Source of the DNA: B18-G4 sp032250805
GTDB taxonomy: Bacteria; Bacteroidota; Bacteroidia; Bacteroidales; B18-G4
Direction: 5' to 3'
Assembly (NCBI GenBank): GCA_032250805.1
Contig: JAVVEM010000008.1
Coordinates: forward strand, 39,773 to 103,772
DNA: 64,000 nt
The first letter of the stretch is position 1, and the number at the start of each line of letters is the position of its first letter. Position numbers and translations under genes: made by a program. Shown here in pieces: positions 57,671 through 64,000 of this stretch. Below the pieces are notes generated by a model. That model worked only from the letters and a program-made list of their open reading frames with translations, was not told the origin of the DNA and ran no database searches.

Positions 57671-59929
57671 ATGGCCTTAAAAAGCTTTGCCTTTGTATTG
57701 CCCGGCATGCTTTTTATGGAAGCATCCTGCCAGCAGGTAACAGAGATCGCCAGTAACGGGCAAAGTGAGTATCATATCATTATTCCTGCAGATTATGAGC
57801 CTGATGACAGTATTGCCGCTGAATACCTGTCGGAATATGTTTTACAGATGACCGGTGCCGGAATACCTGTGGTATCCGATACGGCAGCAGTATCGGCCCG
57901 TGAGATATGCATAGGAAATACGAACAGGACAAAAATTCCCGGCGATGAGATGCCGCCCGGTGCATACCATATCTTTTTACGCAATCATAAGCTCTTCATT
58001 ACCGGAGGTGAACAAAAGGGCACTGTTTACGGAGTGATTGACCTTCTGGAGCATTGGGGCTGTCGCCGGTTCAGCCCTGATGAAGCTTATGTTCCTGAAT
58101 ATGAAAAGCTCGTACTCGACGATACAGATGTTTATGAGGCACCCATGAACAGCATGCGGGTCCTCAATGGAAAAATGACCCTTGATCCCGGCTTTGCCGA
58201 CTGGCTTCGCATTACGAGCATCCCCGAATTCAGTCCGCCGGGGTATTATGTGCATACATTTAACAGGCTGTTGCCACGTGAAGAATATTTTTATTCTCAT
58301 CCTGAATATTATGCCTGGCTGGATACAAAGTACAGCTTCGACCAGGTATGCCCATCCAATGCCGGTGTAAAGGAATTGATCATTAAGAAACTCAGGGAGG
58401 AAATGGCCCGTTATCCTGAATACAATATCTGGTCGGTATCGCAGGATGATAATTTTTCGTATTGCCGCTGCGATCAATGCAAAGCCGTCATTGAAGAGGA
58501 GGGAAGTCCGGCAGGCCCCATCATCAGGCTGGTAAATGAAATCGCGGCTGTATTTCCCGATAAGGTGATCTCCACGCTGGCTTACCAGTTTTCGAGGCCT
58601 GCACCGAAGGTCACTAAACCAGCTGATAATGTTATGGTGATGCTGTGCACCATCGAACTCAACCGCAGCAGGCCCATAGCCGCCGACAGTCTGAGCATCT
58701 CCTTTGTGAAAGATATTGTTGACTGGGGAAAGATATGCGATGATATCTACCTGTGGGATTATACCATCAATTTCAACCATTCGGTTTCGCCTTTTCCCAA
58801 TCTCCATGTGCTGCAGCCCAACCTGCAGTTTTTTTATGAGAACAATGTGCGCAGGCAGTTTCCGCAGTCCAACCTGACCATGGGGCTGGAGTTTTCGCAG
58901 TTCAGGGCAAGACTGATCGCCAGCTTGTTATGGGATCCCTATATCGACATTGACTCCGTAAAGACCGATTTTCTACAGCATTATTATGGCGATGCTGCCC
59001 CATACATCAGGAAGTATAGCGAGCACATGGAGAAGGAGCTGGTTCGTTCGGGCAGGATACTGTATATCTATGAGCCTCCGAACAATCATGCTGATGGATA
59101 TCTTTCGGCCGAAAATGTTAAGTATTACAACGAATTGTTCGACCGGGCCGGGGATGCTGTTCGTGAGGACACCATTTTGCTGAACCGGGTGAACGTTGCC
59201 CGCCTTCCGCTGCAGTATGCCATCATGGAGATCGCAAAAAATGATATGTTCGGCCCCAGGGGATGGTATGATGAAACACCTGATGGCTTTATCCTTCGGG
59301 AGGATATGAGGGAAACTCTGGAAAAATTCCATGTGGTATGCAAGCGCAATAATATTGTCACGCTGAACGAACGAAGCCTGACACCGGAAGTCTATTATAA
59401 CAGCACTTTGCGCTTCATCGATGTGCAGGTGGAAGGGAACCTGGCTTTTCGAAAAGCTGTTCAGGCCGGGCCACCTCCCGAATCAACATATGCCGGAGGC
59501 GATGTTGCGGTACTTACCAACGGAGTGCAGGGTGCCCACGATTACAATGTTCACTGGCTTGGCTGGTGGGGGAAAGATGCCGTTATTACGCTTGACCTCG
59601 GGCTTGTTGTATCGGCCCAAAAGATTGAGATAGGCACGCTCTGGGACGGGCGAAGCTGGATATTGCACCCGGCCTCAGTTGAATGCCTGGTATCGCGCGA
59701 TGGCGAAAAATTTTCCCGCATAGGTATTCAGAATGTTACTGGCGATCAACAGTTTGAAGAAGTAACACGGAAATTTGTTTATTCACCCGGCGGGGATACA
59801 GAATACCGCTATGTGCGTTTTAAGGTCAATGGTTACGGACAACTGCCCTCCTGGCATGCTTCCGAAGGGGAGCCAGCCTGGTTCTTTGTCGATGAGATCA
59901 CAGTATCAAACCACCCACCTGATAAATGA
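57671..59929 (+). CDS. DUF4838 glycosidase-like lipoprotein with C-terminal F5/8-type carbohydrate-binding domain
   Basis: The 752-residue protein has a lipoprotein-like signal (MALKSFAFVLPGMLFMEASC). Residues about 25-120 form an alpha-glucuronidase-like N-terminal domain (YHIIIPADY ... ICIGNTNRT ... GTVYGVIDLLEHWG). The central DUF4838 barrel follows (about 200-480; WSVSQDDNFSYCRCDQC, LCTIELNRSRPI, LWDYTINFNH). The last 150 residues form an F5/8 type C/discoidin-like beta-sandwich (AVITLDLGLVVSAQKIEIG). The architecture suggests a surface carbohydrate-active enzyme. No catalytic pair is established for DUF4838. GTG at 57638 would add 11 residues. Its end overlaps the convergent feoAB gene by 32 bp. 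Confidence 0.82.
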   Translation: MALKSFAFVLPGMLFMEASCQQVTEIASNGQSEYHIIIPADYEPDDSIAAEYLSEYVLQMTGAGIPVVSDTAAVSAREICIGNTNRTKIPGDEMPPGAYHIFLRNHKLFITGGEQKGTVYGVIDLLEHWGCRRFSPDEAYVPEYEKLVLDDTDVYEAPMNSMRVLNGKMTLDPGFADWLRITSIPEFSPPGYYVHTFNRLLPREEYFYSHPEYYAWLDTKYSFDQVCPSNAGVKELIIKKLREEMARYPEYNIWSVSQDDNFSYCRCDQCKAVIEEEGSPAGPIIRLVNEIAAVFPDKVISTLAYQFSRPAPKVTKPADNVMVMLCTIELNRSRPIAADSLSISFVKDIVDWGKICDDIYLWDYTINFNHSVSPFPNLHVLQPNLQFFYENNVRRQFPQSNLTMGLEFSQFRARLIASLLWDPYIDIDSVKTDFLQHYYGDAAPYIRKYSEHMEKELVRSGRILYIYEPPNNHADGYLSAENVKYYNELFDRAGDAVREDTILLNRVNVARLPLQYAIMEIAKNDMFGPRGWYDETPDGFILREDMRETLEKFHVVCKRNNIVTLNERSLTPEVYYNSTLRFIDVQVEGNLAFRKAVQAGPPPESTYAGGDVAVLTNGVQGAHDYNVHWLGWWGKDAVITLDLGLVVSAQKIEIGTLWDGRSWILHPASVECLVSRDGEKFSRIGIQNVTGDQQFEEVTRKFVYSPGGDTEYRYVRFKVNGYGQLPSWHASEGEPAWFFVDEITVSNHPPDK

Positions 59930-62408
59930 AAAAGGCCGATATCCAGGCGAGTGCAGTAGTGTATCCTGCCACGAACAAGGCCCATTTCCAGCGCCCCGAC
60001 TCCTTCTTAATGGCAGCGATCACGGCAATGCAGGGAAAGTAAATCAGCACAAAGATCATAAAAGCAAAGGCCACCAGCGGTGTAAATACCTTCTGGCCTG
60101 CTTTGGGACCCGAATCGTATTCCTGCATTTGTATGCGTTCAACCAAACCGGTATCGTTATTCGCATCACCGGCATGGTAGAGCACACCCATTGTGCTGAC
60201 AACAATTTCTTTTGCCGCAGCGCCGGCAATAAGGCTTACAGTCATTTTCCAGTCGAAACCCAGGGGCCTCATCACAGGTTCGACAAAGCGGCCAATGATG
60301 CCGATGAAACTATGCTCCTGTTGTGTTGCCGCCTTATGAAGTTCAACCTGCTGCAGGGCATACTGCATCTCGCTTTCAAGGATATGGGCCTCCTCGCTGT
60401 TTCCTGAAAGACTTATCTTTTGCCCGTAGTTTTTTCTGATCTCTGTGGCCTGTTCTTCATAGGGGTTCAGCATTTCCGTGTTGCGTGGAAAATAGCCGAG
60501 CAGCCAGATGATAACCGAAGCCAGCAAAATGATACCGCCCATTTTTTTCAGGTATTGTGAACCCTTGAACCAGGTATGCCGCAGCGTATTCTTGATCGTG
60601 GGCATGCGGTAGGGGGGCAGTTCCATCACAAAAGGCATCTCAGCAGCCCTGAACATGGTCTTTTTGAGCAGTAGCGCCACCATAGCTGCAAGCACAATGC
60701 CGATAATATAGATCAGAAAGAGTATCATCCCCTGGTTTTTTGTAAAAAAAGCACTGATAAGCAGCACATAAACCGGATAGCGTGCACTGCACGACATTAA
60801 AGGGGTGATCATCATCGTAACCAGGCGGTCGCTTTTACTTTCGATGGTGCGTGTAGCCATGACCGCCGGCACATTGCAGCCGAAACCCATGAGCAGCGGT
60901 ATGAACGACCTCCCATGCAAGCCAACCTTGTGCATGATACGGTCGACAATGAAGGCCACCCTGGCCATGTAGCCCGAATCTTCTATCAACGAAATAAAGA
61001 GAAACAAAATGAGGATGTTCGGCAGGAAAACGATCACACCGCCAACACCGCCAATGATGCCATTCACCAGCAGGTCGCGTATCATTCCTTCAGACATCAG
61101 GGCGTTGAGTTCCCTGCCGCTGAATTCAACCAGCCGGGTGATCCATTCCATGGGATAGGAGCCAATAAGGAATGTGGCCTCGAACATCACCCACATAAAG
61201 AAAAAGAAGATCGGGTAACTCAGGTATTTGCTGGTTACATACTTATCGAGAAAGCGTGAGCGTTTGCCTTTCTCTTTTGTGCCCGCTTTGAAAGTTTCTT
61301 TTAAAGCCCCGCTAATAAAGCCATACCGGGCATCGGTGATCAGGGTTTCTGTGTCTTCCCTGTGCAATGATTCCAGCTTCCTGATCTCGTTATCGGCAAT
61401 TTTGCGGATTTTCGCATAACTGTCTTTTTCGGAAAGGAATTCATTTACTGCACCATCCTTTTCAATAAGTTTTAATGCATAATACCGGGGAGCTGCAGAA
61501 TCAATAATGCTTTTATCTGCTTTAATGATCTCCTGCAATTCATCAATCGCCGACTCAAGGTCCTGTCCGTAATTGATATGAATATGCCTGATGTCCGGGT
61601 CAATATCTTCGTATACATCAATCACTTTCCGGAATAACTCCCTGATGCCCTTTCTTTTTGAACCTATCGTAGGCACGATGGGTATACCCAGCATTTTTCC
61701 CAGTGCATGATGATCAAACCGATCGCCCTTGTCGAGCAGCTCGTCATGCATGTTCAGGGCCAGTACCACCCTGATATCCATATCGATAAGCTGTGTGGTA
61801 AGATACAGGTTACGTTCAAGGTTGGATGCATCCACCACATTGATCACAATGTCGGGCACTTTATCCCTGATATGCTGGCGAACAAACAACTCTTCCGGTG
61901 TATAGTGCGAAAGAGAATAGGTGCCCGGCAGATCGGTTAAGTTAAAGGTATAGTTTTCGAGTTTGAAACTGGCGCGCTTTGAATCAACGGTAACGCCTCC
62001 GTAGTTGCCTGTCATCTGCCTTGAGCGTGAGGCAAAATTAAAGATGGTTGTCTTGCCCGAGTTCGGATTCCCCACGAGGGCAACATCGATCACACGACCC
62101 TTTTCCCTGGCAATTTTGTCCAGTGGGTCAGCCTCCAGCACACCATCGTAGTGCTCCTCAATTGTATAATCCCGGATCTCGTCGCGGGTAACCACTTCGA
62201 TCAATTCCGCTTCCGTTCGCCTCAGGCTTACCTCGTAGCCCATCACCCTGTAATCAATGGGGTCTCTTAAAGGGGCAACGCGAACAACAGTGATCTCTTT
62301 ACCTTTAATAAAGCCCATTTCAGTGATGCGCTTTCTGAAAGCGCCCCTGCCACGGACTTTGGTAATGATGCCTGTTTCACCAACTTTAAGTTCCCCAAGT
62401 GAGGTCAT
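59898..62408 (-). CDS. feoB: Ferrous iron transporter, FeoA-FeoB fusion
   Basis: The 836-residue protein joins a FeoA SH3-like domain (1-73; LKVGETGIITKVRG) to FeoB. The GTPase has G1 GNPNSGKTT (113-121), G3 DLPGTYSL, and G4 NMHD; the two Gate membrane domains have the conserved GCNVPAVMATRT and SARYPVYVL motifs. It imports Fe2+ across the inner membrane. Fusion of FeoA to FeoB is common in Bacteroidota. There is no FeoC. TTTAGA/TCTAAA half-sites in the upstream region may bind an iron-responsive regulator. Confidence 0.97.
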   Translation of the reverse strand: MTSLGELKVGETGIITKVRGRGAFRKRITEMGFIKGKEITVVRVAPLRDPIDYRVMGYEVSLRRTEAELIEVVTRDEIRDYTIEEHYDGVLEADPLDKIAREKGRVIDVALVGNPNSGKTTIFNFASRSRQMTGNYGGVTVDSKRASFKLENYTFNLTDLPGTYSLSHYTPEELFVRQHIRDKVPDIVINVVDASNLERNLYLTTQLIDMDIRVVLALNMHDELLDKGDRFDHHALGKMLGIPIVPTIGSKRKGIRELFRKVIDVYEDIDPDIRHIHINYGQDLESAIDELQEIIKADKSIIDSAAPRYYALKLIEKDGAVNEFLSEKDSYAKIRKIADNEIRKLESLHREDTETLITDARYGFISGALKETFKAGTKEKGKRSRFLDKYVTSKYLSYPIFFFFMWVMFEATFLIGSYPMEWITRLVEFSGRELNALMSEGMIRDLLVNGIIGGVGGVIVFLPNILILFLFISLIEDSGYMARVAFIVDRIMHKVGLHGRSFIPLLMGFGCNVPAVMATRTIESKSDRLVTMMITPLMSCSARYPVYVLLISAFFTKNQGMILFLIYIIGIVLAAMVALLLKKTMFRAAEMPFVMELPPYRMPTIKNTLRHTWFKGSQYLKKMGGIILLASVIIWLLGYFPRNTEMLNPYEEQATEIRKNYGQKISLSGNSEEAHILESEMQYALQQVELHKAATQQEHSFIGIIGRFVEPVMRPLGFDWKMTVSLIAGAAAKEIVVSTMGVLYHAGDANNDTGLVERIQMQEYDSGPKAGQKVFTPLVAFAFMIFVLIYFPCIAVIAAIKKESGRWKWALFVAGYTTALAWISAFFIYQVGGLIL

Positions 62409-62417
62409 CTACATTAA

Positions 62418-62494
62418 TTTAGATTAAATAAAGACGACAAAGGTAGTTATTCAAATAATCCTGTATACAAAAACGATTCTAAACTTTGTCTAAA
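62418..62494. promoter_or_regulatory. feoAB upstream region with TTTAGA/TCTAAA half-sites and a -7 element
   Basis: The region contains a -7 element TACCTTTG on the minus strand at 62438-62445, 29 bp from the ATG. It also contains TTTAGA at 62418-62423 and two TCTAAA copies at 62478-62483 and 62489-62494, exactly 11 bp (one helical turn) apart. Half-sites of this type, in AT-rich flanks, fit a DtxR/MntR-like or other metal-dependent repressor. The assignment is inference. Confidence 0.4.
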
Positions 62495-62529
62495 TAAGCG
62501 GAATATGGATCCGGTCTTTTACAAAAGCG

Positions 62530-63072
62530 TTAAAAACCGGAATATTCCTCTTCTATGCCCGGTTTATAGAGCAGATAGTGTATATTTTTTTGCAAGCGAA
62601 CAATCTTAAGGCCCCAATGGCTCTGATACAGCTTACGGCATTCTACCACTGAATTAAGTATGGCATCACGGGTATTTTTTGAATAGAGGAAGACGAAATC
62701 TTTCAGATCCTGGTAAATATCGCTAAAATGTTCAGCCATGCTGCCTTTGGTAAGTTCGTTATCGATAAAGTTCGTTTCGTCGATAAACCAGAATTCATCA
62801 TCCCTGCCAAATTTGTTCCTCAGTTCGTTAAAGATGTTTTCCCACACCTCTTCAGTGACATATCGCTCGTATGCATCTTCATTTTCAACCTGTAATTCGG
62901 GAAGCAGCGAACCCTTAAGATAGAGCAGCGGCCCCATCCTGTGCATATATTCAAGGATATCTTCCCTGCTATAGTCATATGCTTTTTCAATGAACATGCA
63001 ATACTCATTTGCAACGGCCAGCAGTTCAATGATTTGTTTTTTCTGATCTAAAGCACTGTTTTCGTCAGTCAT
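62530..63072 (-). CDS. DUF5063-family protein
   Basis: The 180-residue protein has no signal peptide and is mostly helical and acidic, with the pattern I associate with DUF5063: EYCMFIEKAYDYSREDILEYMHRMGPLLYLKGSLLP (in part), then DEFWFIDE and IVRLQKNIHYLLY near the end. The family is nearly confined to Bacteroidota and its function is unknown. It is divergent from the GreA-like gene, with 116 bp of AT-rich repeats between them. Confidence 0.75.
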   Translation of the reverse strand: MTDENSALDQKKQIIELLAVANEYCMFIEKAYDYSREDILEYMHRMGPLLYLKGSLLPELQVENEDAYERYVTEEVWENIFNELRNKFGRDDEFWFIDETNFIDNELTKGSMAEHFSDIYQDLKDFVFLYSKNTRDAILNSVVECRKLYQSHWGLKIVRLQKNIHYLLYKPGIEEEYSGF

Positions 63073-63107
63073 GATGTGTACTTTTCATGCAGGTGTATAG
63101 ATATTCT

Positions 63108-63150
63108 GCATAATATTTCAGCAAATTTCAGCATAATATTTTGAAATTTG
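63108..63150. promoter_or_regulatory. Direct and inverted repeats between the divergent DUF5063 and GreA-like genes
   Basis: GCATAATATTT occurs twice (63108-63118 and 63131-63141), 23 bp apart. CAAATTTC (63122-63129) and GAAATTTG (63143-63150) form an inverted pair. This arrangement between divergent genes may be a shared operator. Confidence 0.35.
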
Positions 63151-63188
63151 TATTCATTTTTATATATTTATCAGGAATCGCGAAGCAT

Positions 63189-63641
63189 ATGAATTTACAT
63201 CAATTAAAGAAAGAGCTGTTGCTGGCCTGCATCGCAGAAATTGATGAAAGGGCCGAATCGCTTGAAAAAGTGATGCAGGATGCACAGCAAAGCGCCAATG
63301 AATATGGCCAGCCCAAGGACCGCTATGATTCCTACCGTACACAGTTGTTGCGCAAACGGGATATGTTTGGCCAGCAGCTCCAGAAGATCATTGAACAGCG
63401 CAAGTTGCTTGATAAGATCAACCTGAGCACAAAAAATGATGCCGTGAGCTTTGGAAGCCTCGTCATTACCGACAAGCAAAAGATTTTTGTTTGTGTAGGG
63501 CTGGGCAGGTTCGAATTCATGGATGAAGATTATTTTGTCATCTCCCCCGGAGTACCATTTTTTCAGGCCATGGAAGGGAAGAAGCCCGGCGACACATTCT
63601 CCTTCAGGGATCAAAGCTATACCATCAAAGAAATTGCCTGA
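63189..63641 (+). CDS. GreA/GreB-like protein
   Basis: The 150-residue protein has an N-terminal coiled coil of about 75 residues (MNLHQLKKELLLACIAEIDE ... DSYRTQLLRKRDMFGQQLQKII in part) and a C-terminal FKBP-like domain (AVSFGSLVITDKQKIFVCVGLG ... VISPGVPFFQAMEGKKPGDTFSF in part). This is the layout of transcript-cleavage factors GreA/GreB. The acidic coiled-coil tip needed for cleavage is not obvious (DAQQSANEYGQPKDR), so it may bind RNA polymerase without stimulating cleavage. Databases often label such proteins 3-oxoacyl-ACP synthase, without basis in the sequence. I chose ATG 63189; the earlier 63141 frame is AT-rich leader. Confidence 0.75.
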   Translation: MNLHQLKKELLLACIAEIDERAESLEKVMQDAQQSANEYGQPKDRYDSYRTQLLRKRDMFGQQLQKIIEQRKLLDKINLSTKNDAVSFGSLVITDKQKIFVCVGLGRFEFMDEDYFVISPGVPFFQAMEGKKPGDTFSFRDQSYTIKEIA

Positions 63642-63686
63642 TCTGAATCTTTGTATTTCAGTCATCCCGCCAGCACTGGAGGGGAT

Positions 63687-63799
63687 GGTTAAATGGCTAA
63701 ATGCCTGCCCAGAAACCCCGGGGGCTAAATAGCTAAATGGTTAAATGGCTGAATGGTTAAATGGCTGAATAGCTTGTCCCGAGAACCCGGAGGTTAAAT
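63687..63799. repeat. Inverted copies of the 38-kb hairpin repeat family
   Basis: Read on the minus strand, 63687-63724 gives CCCCGGGGTTTCTGGGCAGG then CATTTAGCCATTTAACC, matching the unit at 38202-38230 almost base for base. A second copy, with stem CCGGGTTCTCGGGA, lies at 63775-63799. Between them are TTAAATGGCTAAATAGC-type tandem words, like those at 38411-38455. Confidence 0.65.
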
Positions 63800-64000
63800 A
63801 CATTTTTTGTAGCCTAGCATGGCGTCTGGTTTAATGGGGTAAGTTTAAAAAATGAAATGATGTATAATTGAAAAACAGGAAAGTACAATTAGCATTTAAC
63901 TAAAAAGTGTATGAATTTGTTTGAAGCTAAACATACCGGGCTGTCGCCGCTCGGCTTCGCTCGCGATGACAATAATATCCGTGGGAGATGTAATAAGGGC
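63800..64000. repeat. Non-coding end of window with a CTCGGCTTCGCTCG-type repeat
   Basis: No gene is supported here. 63947-63972 (CCGCTCGGCTTCGCTCGCG followed by ATGACAA) matches 21 of 26 bases of the unit at 45834-45859. A frame opening at 63911 (MNLFEAKHTGLSPLG) runs through this repeat to the window edge and is probably not a gene. Confidence 0.55.

Noticed and set aside
63911..64000. Frame MNLFEAKHTGLSPLG running off the right edge
   Set aside because: After eight codons it is the translation of the CTCGGCTTCGCTCG repeat; too short to support as a gene start.
1..64000. rRNA, tRNA, tmRNA, riboswitches, integrases, transposases or attachment sites
   Set aside because: I looked for characteristic motifs (TTCGA arms, CCA ends, DDE/tyrosine recombinase signatures, terminal inverted repeats) and saw none that I could support by eye.

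Overview
The window is a stretch of ordinary chromosome from a member of the Bacteroidota, most likely an environmental, anaerobic or microaerophilic Bacteroidales-type organism. The evidence is: two secreted beta-propeller proteins with C-terminal type IX secretion (T9SS) sorting domains; many lipoproteins and PspC, DUF5063, DUF6064 and DUF4838 proteins typical of the phylum; -7 promoter elements of the Bacteroidota form TAnnTTTG before many genes and few Shine-Dalgarno sites; and oxygen-defence proteins of anaerobes (rubrerythrin, flavin reductase-rubredoxin). No rRNA, tRNA, prophage, complete insertion sequence or CRISPR array was recognised.

Layout. 1-8 kb: truncated sensor-like membrane protein, secreted protein, metallophosphoesterase, KefB-type antiporter, T9SS-exported LVIVD protein. 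7.4-14.4 kb: PLP enzyme, a 1555-residue protein built of about 24 TPR-like units, and a LolD-type ATPase. 14.5-24.3 kb: sucC, dnaB, a D-amino-acid-type PLP enzyme, a dihydroorotate dehydrogenase-like flavoprotein, a two-gene nuclease module, a lipoprotein, mnmD and acylphosphatase. 24.4-31.3 kb: DUF493, an LpxR-like lipoprotein, a fused 2-oxoacid dehydrogenase E1, and a PspC-PadR pair with a clear palindromic operator. 31.4-37.9 kb: MATE exporter, rubrerythrin, flavin reductase-rubredoxin, glutathione peroxidase, an MFS-like permease, DUF6064 and TIGR02757. 37.9-46 kb: a repeat-rich gap, DUF134/DUF5320, a second T9SS propeller, queD, yidD, a hybrid histidine kinase with a divergent response regulator, and a repeat-rich gap ending in a truncated GIY-YIG nuclease. 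46-64 kb: uvrA, an ECF sigma factor with a structured leader and a small downstream gene, an acyl-phosphate/phospholipid operon (FakA-FakB fusion, DUF1295, plsY), photolyase, nth, recA, a TPR lipoprotein, a DUF4838 protein, feoAB, DUF5063 and a GreA-like protein.

How the genes fit together. DNA maintenance is well represented (dnaB, uvrA, photolyase, nth, recA, two nucleases). Rubrerythrin and flavin reductase-rubredoxin form an electron-transfer pair against peroxide and oxygen. The most interesting functional unit is the tightly packed 53.2-50.0 kb operon, in which fatty-acid kinase and fatty-acid-binding domains share one polypeptide beside the acyl-phosphate-using acyltransferase PlsY. 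Other points worth a second look are the degenerate exonuclease domain encoded next to an intact exonuclease, the 4-unit block duplication inside the giant repeat protein, the inverted repeats in the sigma-factor leader, the PadR operator, and two families of dispersed intergenic repeats shared between distant gaps.
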